The translations under genes and the position numbers were made by a program. Shown one piece after another: positions 20,780 through 31,061 of a stretch of DNA of 39,094 nucleotides (within the stretch, counting starts at the first letter, position 1; each line of letters opens with the position of its first letter). A model generated the notes under the pieces. That model did not search any database. It was not told where the DNA came from and saw only the letters and a program-made list of their open reading frames with translations. This stretch comes from Parvularia atlantis (Eukaryota; Opisthokonta; Rotosphaerida): the NCBI GenBank assembly GCA_943704415.1, contig CALSCO010002442.1:1-39094 (forward strand), written 5' to 3'.

Positions 20780-23700
20780 ATGGATGAGCGGCATCTCGTC
20801 GCCTTGCTCCGCGCCCTCGCGGCGCTGGCCGAGTCGCTGCCGCGGGGCGAGATCGCCGCGCCGACGATGCTCGCGGGTGCGGCTGGCCCATGCTCTTGTG
20901 GCCGCACGTGATGCTGACGGCGCGGGGGCGCGCAGCGCTGTCGCCGTACGCCGCGCAGGTCGCGTCGTGGAACCTGGGCGCGTTCGCGAATGAGGATAAC
21001 CTGCGCACCGTTTTGTGCGTGTCGCGCGCGTGTTTCGTGCCTGTTTTGTCTCATGTGCGTGTCAGATCGGGCCACTTGCGCGGCGGCGAGAGCGTGCAGT
21101 GGCTGGCCTGGGCGCAGCGGCTGTGGAGCCTCGTCGTGCGTCCTGGCGCCACCGTGGCGCGCGACTGGCGCCAGCTGACGTCTGCGCTTTTGCAGCGCGC
21201 GACGCTCGTCCGCTATCGGCGCAGCAGCGACATTGCCGAAGACGTGCTCACGTCGCTCATCGACGAACTGCAGCAGGTCTACGGTCATCTCGGCAATCGT
21301 GCGTCGCTGCTGTTGTGTTTGCGTACTATGCTGAGCCGCGCGCGCAAGTCGTGCGGCAAGCGCGCGAGCAGCAGGCTCGGCAGCAAACGGAAGGATCGAG
21401 CCGCAGCGAGTCTGACGACAATGATCCGGAGGAGCAGCAGGCGGAGCAGACGACCGAGGACGACGGCCGCCCGCGCACCATCGTCACGTGCGTTGTGCTT
21501 GATGCGCACGGCCGCACGTGCTGATCGCGTCGCACCGCAGCGCACGTCGCGCGACCCCGCAACCGACGCCCACGCCGTTCCCCGCGGCCGTGGCGTCGCC
21601 GCCCGGGCAGGTGCCCGTGTCGAGCGGCTTTGCCGGGCTGTACAACGCATTCGGGCAGCGCATCGGTCCCATGGTGCGCTCGTCTGTGTGTGCACTTGTA
21701 TGCGTGATGCTGACGCCGTGTCGTGCTCTGTCTCGCTGCCTGCATTCGGACAGTGGCTGGTGCGTGGCTGCGTGACGCGTGCCTGCGACGACTGACGGCG
21801 CACCCCGTGTGACACAGGCGTCGAGAGGTCGAGCCCCGGACAACCTGCAGATGCGGGTCGGCATCGTGCCCTCGGACAGCCAGCCGGTGACGGACGGCCA
21901 GATCTCTGCGCAAAATGTGCACCTCCCGTTCGGCCAGCGGCCGCCAGGCAACTTTGGGCCGCGGTCCTCTGCCAACAGCAGCCAGCTGGCCGCCGCCGTA
22001 CATCAGCTCGCTGGCAACGCGCGGCCGTTGATCGCGCCGCCGCCGTCCGCGTTCCTGGAAATGCCACCGGTGGCCGGTCTCGATGCGCCGCCGTGGTCGC
22101 AGGCGGCGGCCGAGGCTGCGCTGCGTGTATCGCACGCCTACCTCGCAACGATCAGTGCGTAGTGCCGCCCAGCGCGCGCTTGCAGCTGACCGTGTGGCAT
22201 GCACAGGCGAGCGTGCGCCAACACACAGCGTGGACGACCGCATGACGCAGTACCTGTGCGCCGACGCGCGTGTGCTCGCGATGTGTATACCGGGTGCTGA
22301 CGGATCGCGCAGGGGCTTTGCCGAACTGGCGCGCCGTCTGGCGCCGCTCCTCAGCGTCGCAGGATCATGCTGGGAGCCGATCGTCACAAGTTTTGCGCTG
22401 CCGTGCGTGCTGCATGCTGCCTGTCACACGGTCGCCGATTCTCGCTCGGCAGGTCCGGTGAGGTGCTCGATGCGAGCCAGCAGATCTCGTACCTCGAGGT
22501 GCGTTTGTGTCGAATGCGCATTCGGTGCTGACGCAGCATCGCAGCGTGCGCGCACGGCGCAAGTGGCACTGCGCGCTCTGTGCATCATGCTCGGGGCGGC
22601 CAACGTGGGCGTGCCGCACGAGCACCCGAACTGGAGCGACGTGCATCACCTGCTCGGGCTCACGGTGAAGCAGCTGCAATCGGACCTGTACGTGTCCGCG
22701 CGTGTGTGTCTCATGGCAGCTCACCGGCGCGCCGCCAGGCACAACGGTCGGGAGCCGCTCGCGACGTTCAAGGTCGGACAGCGTCTCGAAGCGATTGACC
22801 GGTGCGCGGGGAACGGGCGAGCTGCGGCGTGCGCGTGACTTACCTGGCACTCAGTGCCAACCGCCATCTGCTGTGCGCGGCGTTCATCAAGGAGGTCGAT
22901 GCAGCCGACGCGAACCGCGTGCTCATCTCGTTCGACGGCTGGAGTGCGCCCTTCCGCTGCGATCGGCGTGCGCCGGTGGGCTGACGACGTGCGGGGCGAA
23001 GGCGCGCGCTTCGACTACTGGTCCGCGCTGCCGCACGATGACCTGGCGCCAGTCGGCACGGCTGAGATGCTCGGCATCAAGCTCGAGATCCCGCGCGGCT
23101 ACGGCGACATCGGCGGGTCGAGCTCGTTTGACTGGGCCGACTACGTCACGCTAGTGCGGCGTGCTTGCGTTGGGGTGCGCCGCCGGTCATCCTAACGGCT
23201 CAGCAGATCGGCAAGACATGTGCGCCGCGTGAGTGCTTCCCCTTCACCGGGCGGCGCGACTCGTTCGCCGCGGTGCGGCCCGACTCAACCGGGCAACGGT
23301 GCGCGTGCCAGCTTGTGCGCTGCCCGGTCTGACGGCTGGGCACCGCAGACCAAACACAAACCTCAACGACGACGTCGCACGGTCGACGCCGGTCGCGCAG
23401 TTTGCGACCGCGTGCAGCACGGCAACTCTCACGCAGATCGCCAAGGAGATCGCGCGGTCGGCGTTCTCGTGGAACGGTGCTCTGCGCCGTGCGTGTGCCG
23501 CCTGGTGACTGACGATACGGCGCCAGACCCGATCCGGCTCAGCATCGACACGCCGGCGGAGGACGACGTGATGCTGCGGTGCGTGCAGCTCGCGCACTGT
23601 GTGTGGCCTGTTCGGCTGACATGTGCTGCTGCTCGGCGTAGCATCGGGCGGATCGAGCAGGCCGTGGAGGCGCTGTGCGGCGACGGCGGCTTGGTCATCA

Positions 23701-25205
23701 AGGCCGTGCTGCGCGCGTGCGTGGACGCCGTCCTGCGGCAAAATGCCGCATGCCAACTAGCGTTGCGTCCAGGGGCCGCGACATCAGGGTCGAGCGCGCC
23801 GAGGCTGAGCGCGACGCGCGCGGCGCCCTGGCCGGCCTCGTGGTACGAGCATTGGTGGCGTGCTTGTGCTGCGCGTGCTGACGATGCTGTGCGCCAGACG
23901 GCGCAAATGCTGTGCCACCGCGCCCTGCGCTGGCTCGAGCCGGAGCTGCTCAACTTCCATGTGCATCCCGTGCGCCTCGCATGCGCCGACATCATCCAGC
24001 GCGTCCAGTCCGGTGCGCGCACCCTGCTCCGACGATGATAGCCGTGGCTACGCTCACGGCGACGCGCACAGATCACTTCAAGTACGGCGCGCTGGTCGTG
24101 TGGTCGATCGAGACGCTGTACGTGGCCGTGCGTGGTGAGGGCACGACGCCCGGTGGCGACCAGCTGTACCGGCAGGGCGAGTGCGTTTACTGGGCACGCG
24201 TGAGCGCCTGGGTGAGCACTGACGGCCGTGCGCAGGAAGGAGCTGGCGTTCCTGCGCTACCAGGACGCGTTGAACCGGTGCCTGGAGCGCGTGGGCGGCA
24301 TGACCGAGGACTGCTTCGTCGTCATGATTGCGCGCAAGGCCCTCGCCGATACGGCCGGCTTTGTGACGTGGCAGCGCGTGCAGGACTTGAGCTCGAGCGA
24401 CGACTACGCCGCGGATCTGCGCCACGCGATCGGTGCGTGCGCGCTCAGCATGGTCGGTCCGCTGCTGACGCGAGCGCGCAGACGCGATCCTTATGGGCGC
24501 GCAGCTGCGGAGCTTCCAGTTTGCGAAGACGTGGGAGCACAAGGTCGACCCGCGCGACGTACGCGGCTACAACGCGATGGCGCGCCTGGACCTGAGTGCG
24601 CCGCACCCACGCTCTGTTTGCACACGCCCTCGCTCATCGCACGCCGCATAGCTACGCTCGAGACCGTAATGGCGGGCACAACGACACCGGCCACGGTTGG
24701 CGGCGGCGGCGACGGCGAGGCCGACCCGGCGGTCAAGGCGATGCATGAGGCGGTGGCGCGGCAGATGGCCGAGCGCAAGGAGCGCGTGCGGGCGCTCGCG
24801 CTGGTCATGAAGCGTCCGGACGACGCCCTGCGTGTGCTCCCGCCGAATAGTGTGTTTTGGTGTGCGCCGCCGCTGCTCTGTCGCCTGAGCGCGATCGCCG
24901 CGCAGACGCCGAGGCCAAGGCGGCCGCCGAGCTCGCCGACGCGCAGGCAAGCAGATTGGCCGAGCGCGCGACGCGCCTCAGCGGCGGCACGGACGACCTC
25001 GGCGCGTGGCTGCTGCTCGCCGAGACGTGCTCGCGGACGACGCCGTTCGACGACCGCCGCGCCTTGACGGCCGTGGACGCGTCGGTCTTGTCGGTGTGTG
25101 CAGCGACAGTCGATCGTGCTGCCGAGCTGACGCCGTGCGCAGACGTTCGACGAGACGGTTAAGGCGCTGCGCGCCGGTTTGCGTGCAACGCTGATCAGTA
25201 CGTGA
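20780..25205 (+). CDS. Large MBT-domain protein, function unknown
   Basis: I do not recognise the whole protein. About 20-25 exons chain with matching phases across the span, though several junctions (21680-21830, 23160-23360, 23700-23920) are uncertain. Around 22766-23155 lies one MBT-like domain: FKVGQRLEAIDR, then VLISFDGWS, ARFDYW, DDLAPVGTAEMLG and FDWADYV, carrying the Asp/Phe/Trp/Tyr positions that form the methyl-lysine cage in L3MBTL-type domains. Before it come an N-terminal helical region and an acidic, Gln- and Pro-rich linker (DDNDPEEQQAEQ, PQPTPTPFP); after it, a long helical region and a short coiled coil (MHEAVARQMAERKE). MBT domains usually bind mono- or dimethyl-lysine on histones, so a chromatin role is possible but inferred. 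The stop is taken at 25203-25205; a strong donor there (GTACGTGAG) could extend the gene to 25292. It might also be two genes. Confidence 0.55.
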
Positions 25206-25394
25206 GCTTGGCTGTCGGTGTGTGTGCAGTGGCGCACGATCGTGAGGCCGTGCTGAACGGCGTGCGCAGACGCTCGACGCTGCGCGCCGTGATCACCGTA
25301 CGTGAGCTTATTAGCTGTTTGACCTCTATTGTGTCGTGTGGGGATCACTTTAGCCGCATCTCCTGCGCTTGCGCCACCTCGCTCGCCGTGCGCA

Positions 25395-26387
25395 ATGTCC
25401 ATCTTCACGCCGAGCAACCAGATCCGCCTGACGAACGTGTCGGTGGTGCGGCTCAAGCGCGGTGGCAAGCGCTTCGAGCTGGCGTGCTACAAGAACAAGG
25501 TGGTTGAGTGGCGCAGCAAAGTGTGCGTTGTTGATCCGCGGCGCCGTTTGCCGTCTGCGCGCGCGGCTGACGTGAGCCGGCCAGCGAGACCAACATTGAC
25601 GAGGTGCTGCAGACGCACACGATCTTCGTCAACGTGTCCAAGGGCCAGGCGGCCAAGAAGGACGAGCTGCACGAGGCGTTCGGTACGGCGGACGAGGACG
25701 AGATCGTGCGGCAGGTGGCGTCGGCGCACTCGTCCATCGCGCGCGCTGAGCCGGGCGGTGCGCGCGCAGATCCTCGCGAAGGGCGAGCTGCAGGTAAGCG
25801 ACAAGGAGCGGGCGGTGCAGTCGACCAACACGCTGCACGAGATCGCAACGGTCGTGGCCGAGAAGGCGCGTGCTGATGGCGCCACGTGCCGCCGCCGACG
25901 CACTGCTGACGTGAGCGCGCCCCCCCCGGCCAGTGCGTCAACCCCGAGACGAAGCGGCCGTACCCCGTGACGATGATCGAGAAGGCGATGAAGGACCTGC
26001 ACTTCTCGGTCAACCCGAACCAGCGCGCCAAGCAGCAGGTGGCCGCGCCGACGCGTGCTTCGCGACGACTGATCGCGCCGCGCGCGCCAGGCGCTCGAGG
26101 TCATCCGGCAGCTCAAGGACAAGCAGCTGATCCCGATCGCACGCGCCCAGATGCGCGTGCGCGTGTCGGCCGCGTCCAAGGACGGCAAGCGCGTGGGCGA
26201 GAAGCTGCGCCCGCTGGCGGCAGTGGTCGAGAGCGAGGACTTTGAGCCGCAGTACGAGCTCGTGGCGCTGATCGACCCGGGCCAGTTCCGCGCGATCGAC
26301 GAGGCGCTGTCGGCCGAGACGCGCGGGCGCGGGACGCTGGACGTGCTCAGCCTGAAGGAGACGGTCGAGGGCGACGCCGTCTTGTGA
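25395..26387 (+). CDS. SBDS: Ribosome maturation protein SBDS/Sdo1
   Basis: With EFL1, releases eIF6/Tif6 from the pre-60S subunit in the cytoplasm and so licenses 60S subunits. Five exons (25395-25520, 25589-25714, 25770-25865, 25934-26038, 26091-26387) give 249 residues, the family's usual length. The FYSH domain begins [15 protein letters not shown] and includes [12 protein letters not shown] and [14 protein letters not shown]. The central helical domain has [11 protein letters not shown] and [11 protein letters not shown]. The ferredoxin-like domain contains [13 protein letters not shown] and DPGQFRAID. Conservation is high enough to fix every junction except the exon 2 acceptor, which seems to be GAG rather than the nearer CAG. 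Intron 3 (25866-25933) must start with GC. Confidence 0.96.
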
Positions 26388-26597
26388 GGGAGAGCGCGCA
26401 TTGCTGTGTACATCGGTAAGCAACGGGAAGCCCTGATGGCGCAGTGAGAGGCCACATGCTGTGGATGCATATGTACGTGTGCAGACAACGGGACGCACTG
26501 ACTGCGCAGTGAGAGGCGAGGTGTGGCCGTGAAATGTCTACATAGACGTTCATCATGCTAAGCAATTGATCTAGCGGGAAGTGTTCATCGGGCAGTG
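26388..26597. repeat. Diverged direct repeats upstream of the sorting nexin
   Basis: The 210-bp SBDS-SNX spacer contains GCGCAGTGAGAGGC at 26439-26452 and again at 26504-26517. The second copy continues GCGAGGTGTGGCC, which resembles GACGAGGTGTGGCC at the SNX start codon and first splice donor. The pattern suggests an old tandem duplication, about 65-90 bp per unit, of the SNX 5' end. The spacer also has an imperfect palindrome near GTCTACATAGAC. No TATA or CCAAT box is seen. Confidence 0.6.
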
Positions 26598-26798
26598 ATG
26601 GACGAGGTGTGGCCGCGCACCGTGGCAGCCACACGGCGTCAACAGCGCCGCGCAGGACGACGACATCTTCGGCAACCCGTTCGCGTCGAGCGCGCCACAG
26701 CCACCGGCGGTGCTGGCCGTGCAGGAGGACGAGGCCGCGTCGCCCTTCGCCGACACGACGACCGAGCCCGGTCCGGCGGCGCGGCTGACGTCGACCGC

Positions 26799-26840
<42 letters not shown>

Positions 26841-28627
26841 GGACGAAGACGACAGCACAGCAGCAGCAGCAACAGCAGCAGCGGTGGCATCGGCCATTCC
26901 CGTGCGTCGCGGGCGACGAAGAAGGCGGCGCTGACGAGGCGGACGCAGATCGTGCCGCAGCTGCAGCAGTACAGCCGCCTCGAGAGCAGCCCGTACCTCG
27001 TGCGCGTCACGCAAACACCACATCGCCACGTGGCGGCTGACGTTGCCGGCCGCAGAGCGTCGCCGTCACTGATCCGGAGAAGGTCGAGCAGGGCACGTCG
27101 AGCTACGTCGCGTACAAGGCGCGCCGCGCTGCTGATCGCGCGACATCGCGCTGATCGGTACGCGCAGCTCAAGGTCGCGCTCAGCCAGGGCGATCGCGTC
27201 GTCGTCAGCCAGCGCCGCTTCCGCGACTTTTTCTGGCTCATGACGCAGCTGATGGCAAAGTACCCGGGCGTGATCGTCCCGCCCACGCCCGAGAAGAAGG
27301 AGCTGGGTGCGCCGCTGCGTACTCTCTCGACGCTCGTGCACACCTCGCTCACGTGCAGCCCGGCAGGCAAGTTCAGGCCCGAGTTTATCGAGCATCGCCG
27401 TGCGGCGCTCGAGGGCATGATGCGCCGTATCATCCAGCACCCGATCCTCGTCGGCGCGCCCGACGTGCGCCTGTTCCTCGAGACCGAGAACCTGGACTCG
27501 GTGCGTCCAGCTGCTGCTAACCGCGATTGCGGCTGACGTGACGTGTGGGGACGCCAAGGTCGTCGACCCGAACCTGCGCGCCTCGGCTGGCAAGGTCAGC
27601 TTTTTCGGCTTCCTCGGCTCGGCGATCACGTCGCCCGTCACGAGAATGTGCGCGCAGCCGCAGCATGCGTGCCGGGAGCCTGACGTTGTTGTGCTCGCAG
27701 CGTGCTCGCCGACGACGACCCGTGGTTTGAGGGCCGCAAGCGCCAGCTTGACGCGCTCGGCCACCACCTGCAGACGCTGTCGACGGTGCGCTGCCGCCGC
27801 CGCAGCACGCGTGCGCTGCTCACACGCGAGCATGCAGCGCGTTGAGGCGATCGTCAAGAATCGCAAGGAGCTTGGCACGTCCGTGAGCAACTTCTGGGAC
27901 TCGATCTCCAAGATGGGCATGGCCTCGGACGCGATCAGCCCCGTCTTCTCCGCGATGGCGCACCTCGGCGGCGTGCAGCAAAAGGTGTGCTGTGCATGTG
28001 CACCTTGCCCGAGTGGGTTGACAAGGCCGTGCGGCAGGTTGAGGATGTGCACCTGCGCCTCGCGTCCGAGTACGTCGTGCAGTTTGGCTTCACGGTCGAG
28101 GAGTACATACGCCTGCTCGAGTCGGTGCGGCTCGTGCTCGCCGTGCGGTGCGTGCGTCAACCTGTCGTGCCGCCTCGCTGACGCACTTGTGTGTGCAGCG
28201 ACCGCTACGTCGCCGAGCTGAAGGAGGCCCGCGCGACGTTGCAGCGCAAGCAGGCGCGGCTGGACGGGCTGGTGGCGCAGAACAAGGGCGACGTGGCGAT
28301 GGAGGCCAGCAGAGAGGTCACGGACAAGCAGCGCCACGTCAAGACGTGCCAGGACAACGTCGACGACATCTCGTCGCTCCTGCGCGAGGAGCTGACCCGG
28401 TTTGAGCTGGGCGTGACACTCGACTTTCAGGTGCGAACCACGACGCGCGTGTGCGGACGGGCTGCTGACGCGCGACGCACGCAGACCTGCACGCAAAAGT
28501 TTGCCGTTGCGATGGTCGAGGGGCAGAAGGTGCGCGCTGCGTCGTCGCAGCGCCGTGCACTGACGCCGTGTCGTGTGCGCAGGAGATCCTGGGCTGGTGG
28601 GAGCAGTACAAGCCCGAGTTTGGCTGA
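26598..28627 (+). CDS. PX-BAR sorting nexin, SNX1/SNX2/Vps5 type
   Basis: Retromer-associated coat protein that binds PI3P and curved endosomal membrane to drive tubular recycling to the Golgi. The first coding exon is only 9 nt (MDE), followed by an acidic, low-complexity head with NPF (DIFGNPF), 12 consecutive Gln and an Ala/Thr tract. The PX domain includes VAVTDPEKVE, the lipid-contact SQRRFRDFFW, VPPTPEKKELG and FIEHRRAALEGMMRRI. The BAR domain follows (DDDPWFEGRKRQLDAL, NRKELGTSVSNF, YIRLLESVR, ATLQRKQARLDGL) and the protein ends GWWEQYKPEFG, as Vps5/SNX1 proteins do. About 14 exons. One intron inside the PX domain (27119-27167) appears to have a GC donor. Transcription converges with the EH-domain gene across a CA repeat. 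Confidence 0.88.
26803..26838 (+). repeat. (CAG)12 polyglutamine tract
   Basis: Twelve uninterrupted CAG codons encode polyglutamine in the disordered N-terminal head of the sorting nexin, followed a little downstream by Ala-rich GCA/GCAG runs. A pure codon run implies slippage rather than selection for Gln alone, so length polymorphism is likely. Confidence 0.95.
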
Positions 28628-28663
28628 CACGCACGTTCTGCTCTGTCTGTCTGTCGCTGTCCG

Positions 28664-28664
<1 letters not shown>

Positions 28665-28732
<68 letters not shown>
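28665..28732. repeat. (CA)n dinucleotide microsatellite
   Basis: About 34 uninterrupted CA units, then TACACATA, fill the 114-bp spacer between the convergent stops of the sorting nexin (28627) and the EH-domain gene (28742). On the minus strand it is a GT tract, so the EH-gene transcript would carry the UG version. Confidence 0.97.
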
Positions 28733-28737
<5 letters not shown>

Positions 28738-28741
28738 ATAC

Positions 28742-30718
28742 TCAGAAGAGCAGGCGCTGCTTCATCGCGGCGACCTCGCGCTCAAGGTCGAGGCGCGCCA
28801 CGCGCTCCTGCGCCAGCTCGAGCTGCAGCCGCGCGATCGCCTGGCGCAGGTCATGCAGCTCGGTCGCCACGGCGTCTGCGGGGCTGAGTGCGGCTGGTGC
28901 GGGCACGGGCACAGGACGCGGGAGCGGCGTTGGGGTCGCGAACGACGACGCGTCCGGCATGGCAATCGCTGCGGGCGACGGCCGAGCCGGTATGACTGGT
29001 AGCGATGCGGCCGCGACGGGCGGCGATGCGGCCGCGACGGGCGGCGACGGGCGCGCGGGCGGCACGGGCGGCGACGCGGCTGCGACGGTCGACGGGGGAC
29101 GCGCGGCCACGACGGGCGGTGTCGTCGCAGCAGGGGCAGGGGCCAGCGCTTGCTTGGGCGCGCCTGCAGTCGGACATGGGCTTGCGTGCGACGCCCGCAC
29201 AACAACGCGCGCGCACCGAGGCCGAACGCGGCGTTGAACTCCTCATCGAACGACGATGCCGAGCGCTCGGCTAGGCGCGGCGGCGGCATCGACACCGGCG
29301 GCGGCGGCTCATCCTCCTTCTGCAGCGGCGGCAGCGGCACGCTCGCAAACGCAGCGCCACTCGAGAAGGCCGCGTCGAAATCGGCCTGGAAGCCGGCCGC
29401 GGCGGGTGACGCCTGCGTTGCTTGCGGAGCCGTCAGCTAGATCGCTCCAACGGCAGCTGCGCGGCGCACCTGTGCGTTGTCGGCCCAGACGGCGTTGACG
29501 TCGTCCAGCGTCTTGCGGCCGGTTGGGCCCGCGGCCACCGACGGCGGGCGGCGCGCGACCCGCAGCGTCGGGCGATCGCGCGTCGCGTGGTGCAGCTTCG
29601 AGCCGCGTGGCGTGCTGTCGAAGGGGTCGGCGCCCGCACCCGGCGCCACGTCCGGGCCGCTGCTGCGGCGGGCGTCAGGACGGCGGCGCAGACTGAGGCC
29701 TGCGACGGCACCTGAACTGGTTCATCACGCGCACGACGTCCGGCAGCAGCTTGGGCTTGGCGTCGGCCGGATCGGGCGCGACGTAGCCCTGGCGCGCGCA
29801 GCATCAGCGCTGGTACGAGGGCCGTGAACACGCGAACCGGCTGCAGCGACGCGACGAGTTCGTCGGGCAGGCGGCGCGGCAGCTCGACGTTGCCGAGGCG
29901 CAGCAGCACGAGGTGCATCGCGATGCCAAACTCGACGTGCGACAGCGCGCCGTCGTGGTCCGCGTCGGCCATCTGCCTGCGCGGCCGTCACACGTGCGGG
30001 CGAGGTCGCGCTCACGGGCGCCGCACCAGATCGCGCTCAGCGCGGCCGCGGGCAGCTTGCTCTGGATCAAAAAGTCGCGCACGGTGTCGCCCGCCACCGG
30101 CAGGCCGCGCGGGCTCAGCGTCGCAAACACCTCGTCGTACAGCGCCTTCTCGTTGGCGCGGACCGCCGTGCCAGCCGGATCGAGCGCGCCGCGCGGGAAG
30201 CCGGCCGTGCGCACGGCCGCGGCCATCTGCTCGGCGCTCGGGCGTTCCGCGACGGCCTCGGCGGGCGCGGCGAAGCGGGGCGGGCCCGATGGCTCTGCCG
30301 CGACCGTCGGCCTCGCCGCGTCCACAAGGACAACGCGCAAACGGCGCACCGATCTGCAGCAGCGCGGCCGTGAGGGGCGAGCGGCCGTCCTGCGCGTGCG
30401 CGACGAGGCGCAGCGCGGCGTCAAACTCGGCGCGCGTGAAGACGCCCGGATCGTCGCGCAGCACGGCGAACCACAGCTGGATGGATGCGTGCGCGCCGCG
30501 CGTCAGCACGACTCGGATACGGCGGCGCATCGTGCGCACTCTGGCACACCTCCTGCAGCACGGGCTGCGGCAGCTGCGACGCCCTCAGCAGCTCGGCCAC
30601 GGACATGGCCGACACGGCGGGTGCGCCCTGGCCGGCGTCGTGTCAGCCGCAGCTGCGAACGCGCGGCACCGCGCACCGCGTCAAAGGCCGACATCAGCGT
30701 GTTCATCCATGCGGCCAT
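28742..30718 (-). CDS. EH-domain endocytic adaptor (Eps15/REPS/Pan1-like)
   Basis: Adaptor expected at clathrin-coated sites, where EH domains bind NPF-containing cargo adaptors. About eight exons. The first EH domain is degenerate (LLRASQLPQPVLQELW, then FTRAEFDAALRLV). The second is classical: FLIQSKLPAAALSAIW followed by the calcium loop DADHDGALSHVEF. Next comes a linker with a DPF motif (GADPFDSTP, an AP-2 appendage ligand type) and two FDAAF/FNAAF-like motifs, then a Pro/Ala/Val-repeat segment and a C-terminal coiled coil (LRQAIARLQLELAQERVA) that ends the protein. This order resembles REPS/POB1 and short Eps15 relatives. I cannot decide which subfamily. The ATG at 30718 is chosen because it opens the first EH helix. 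The promoter side faces the PAQR gene. Confidence 0.82.
29000..29110. repeat. Degenerate 18-24 bp coding repeats (Pro/Ala/Val)
   Basis: Imperfect tandem copies of a GC-rich unit containing GGCGATGCGGCCGCGACG lie inside the EH-domain gene. On the coding (minus) strand they encode repeated SPPVAAA and ARPSPPV segments, a flexible linker between the FDAAF motifs and the coiled coil. Confidence 0.7.
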
Positions 30719-31061
30719 CCGAGTCGAACCGTGCCACGCGCAAGCGACTGGAACTGAACTGCGTGCGCTCGCTGGGAACACAGGCGGCACACCGGGGAGG
30801 GGGATGCTGACCGGATGCTCGCGCGGCGGAAGTGCACCGCGACTGGAACTGCACAGTCGCTCGTCAGCTCAGCAAGCTCCGAGGCAACGTTGCTTTGCAG
30901 CACGACGAGCGGCGCGATGCCACGCAGTGCACGCCGCACGCCGCGCAGGCCACGGCCACGCGCATCCGGCCCATCCGGATACGACTTTTGAGACAGACGC
31001 GAAACGCCAGCGCAGCCAATCAGCGACGTCTTCGTCACCTCACCCCACGCGCACGTGACCT
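30719..31061. promoter_or_regulatory. 343-bp divergent promoter with CCAAT box, EH gene / PAQR
   Basis: This gap separates the divergent EH-domain and PAQR starts. It contains a perfect CCAAT box in context CAGCCAATCAGCG at 31016-31020, 42 bp before the PAQR ATG, followed by GACGTC. A 13-bp direct repeat, GCGACTGGAACTG, occurs at 30744-30756 and 30839-30851. No long open frame here resembles a protein. Confidence 0.5.

Noticed and set aside
27066-28739. 557-codon minus-strand open frame opposite the sorting nexin
   Set aside because: It starts in the CA repeat (alternating Cys-Val) and runs antisense to well-supported SNX exons and introns. High GC lowers stop frequency, so long shadow frames are expected.
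29000-29110. CRISPR-like array
   Set aside because: The units are degenerate, contiguous and in frame, encoding a Pro/Ala/Val linker in a eukaryotic gene.
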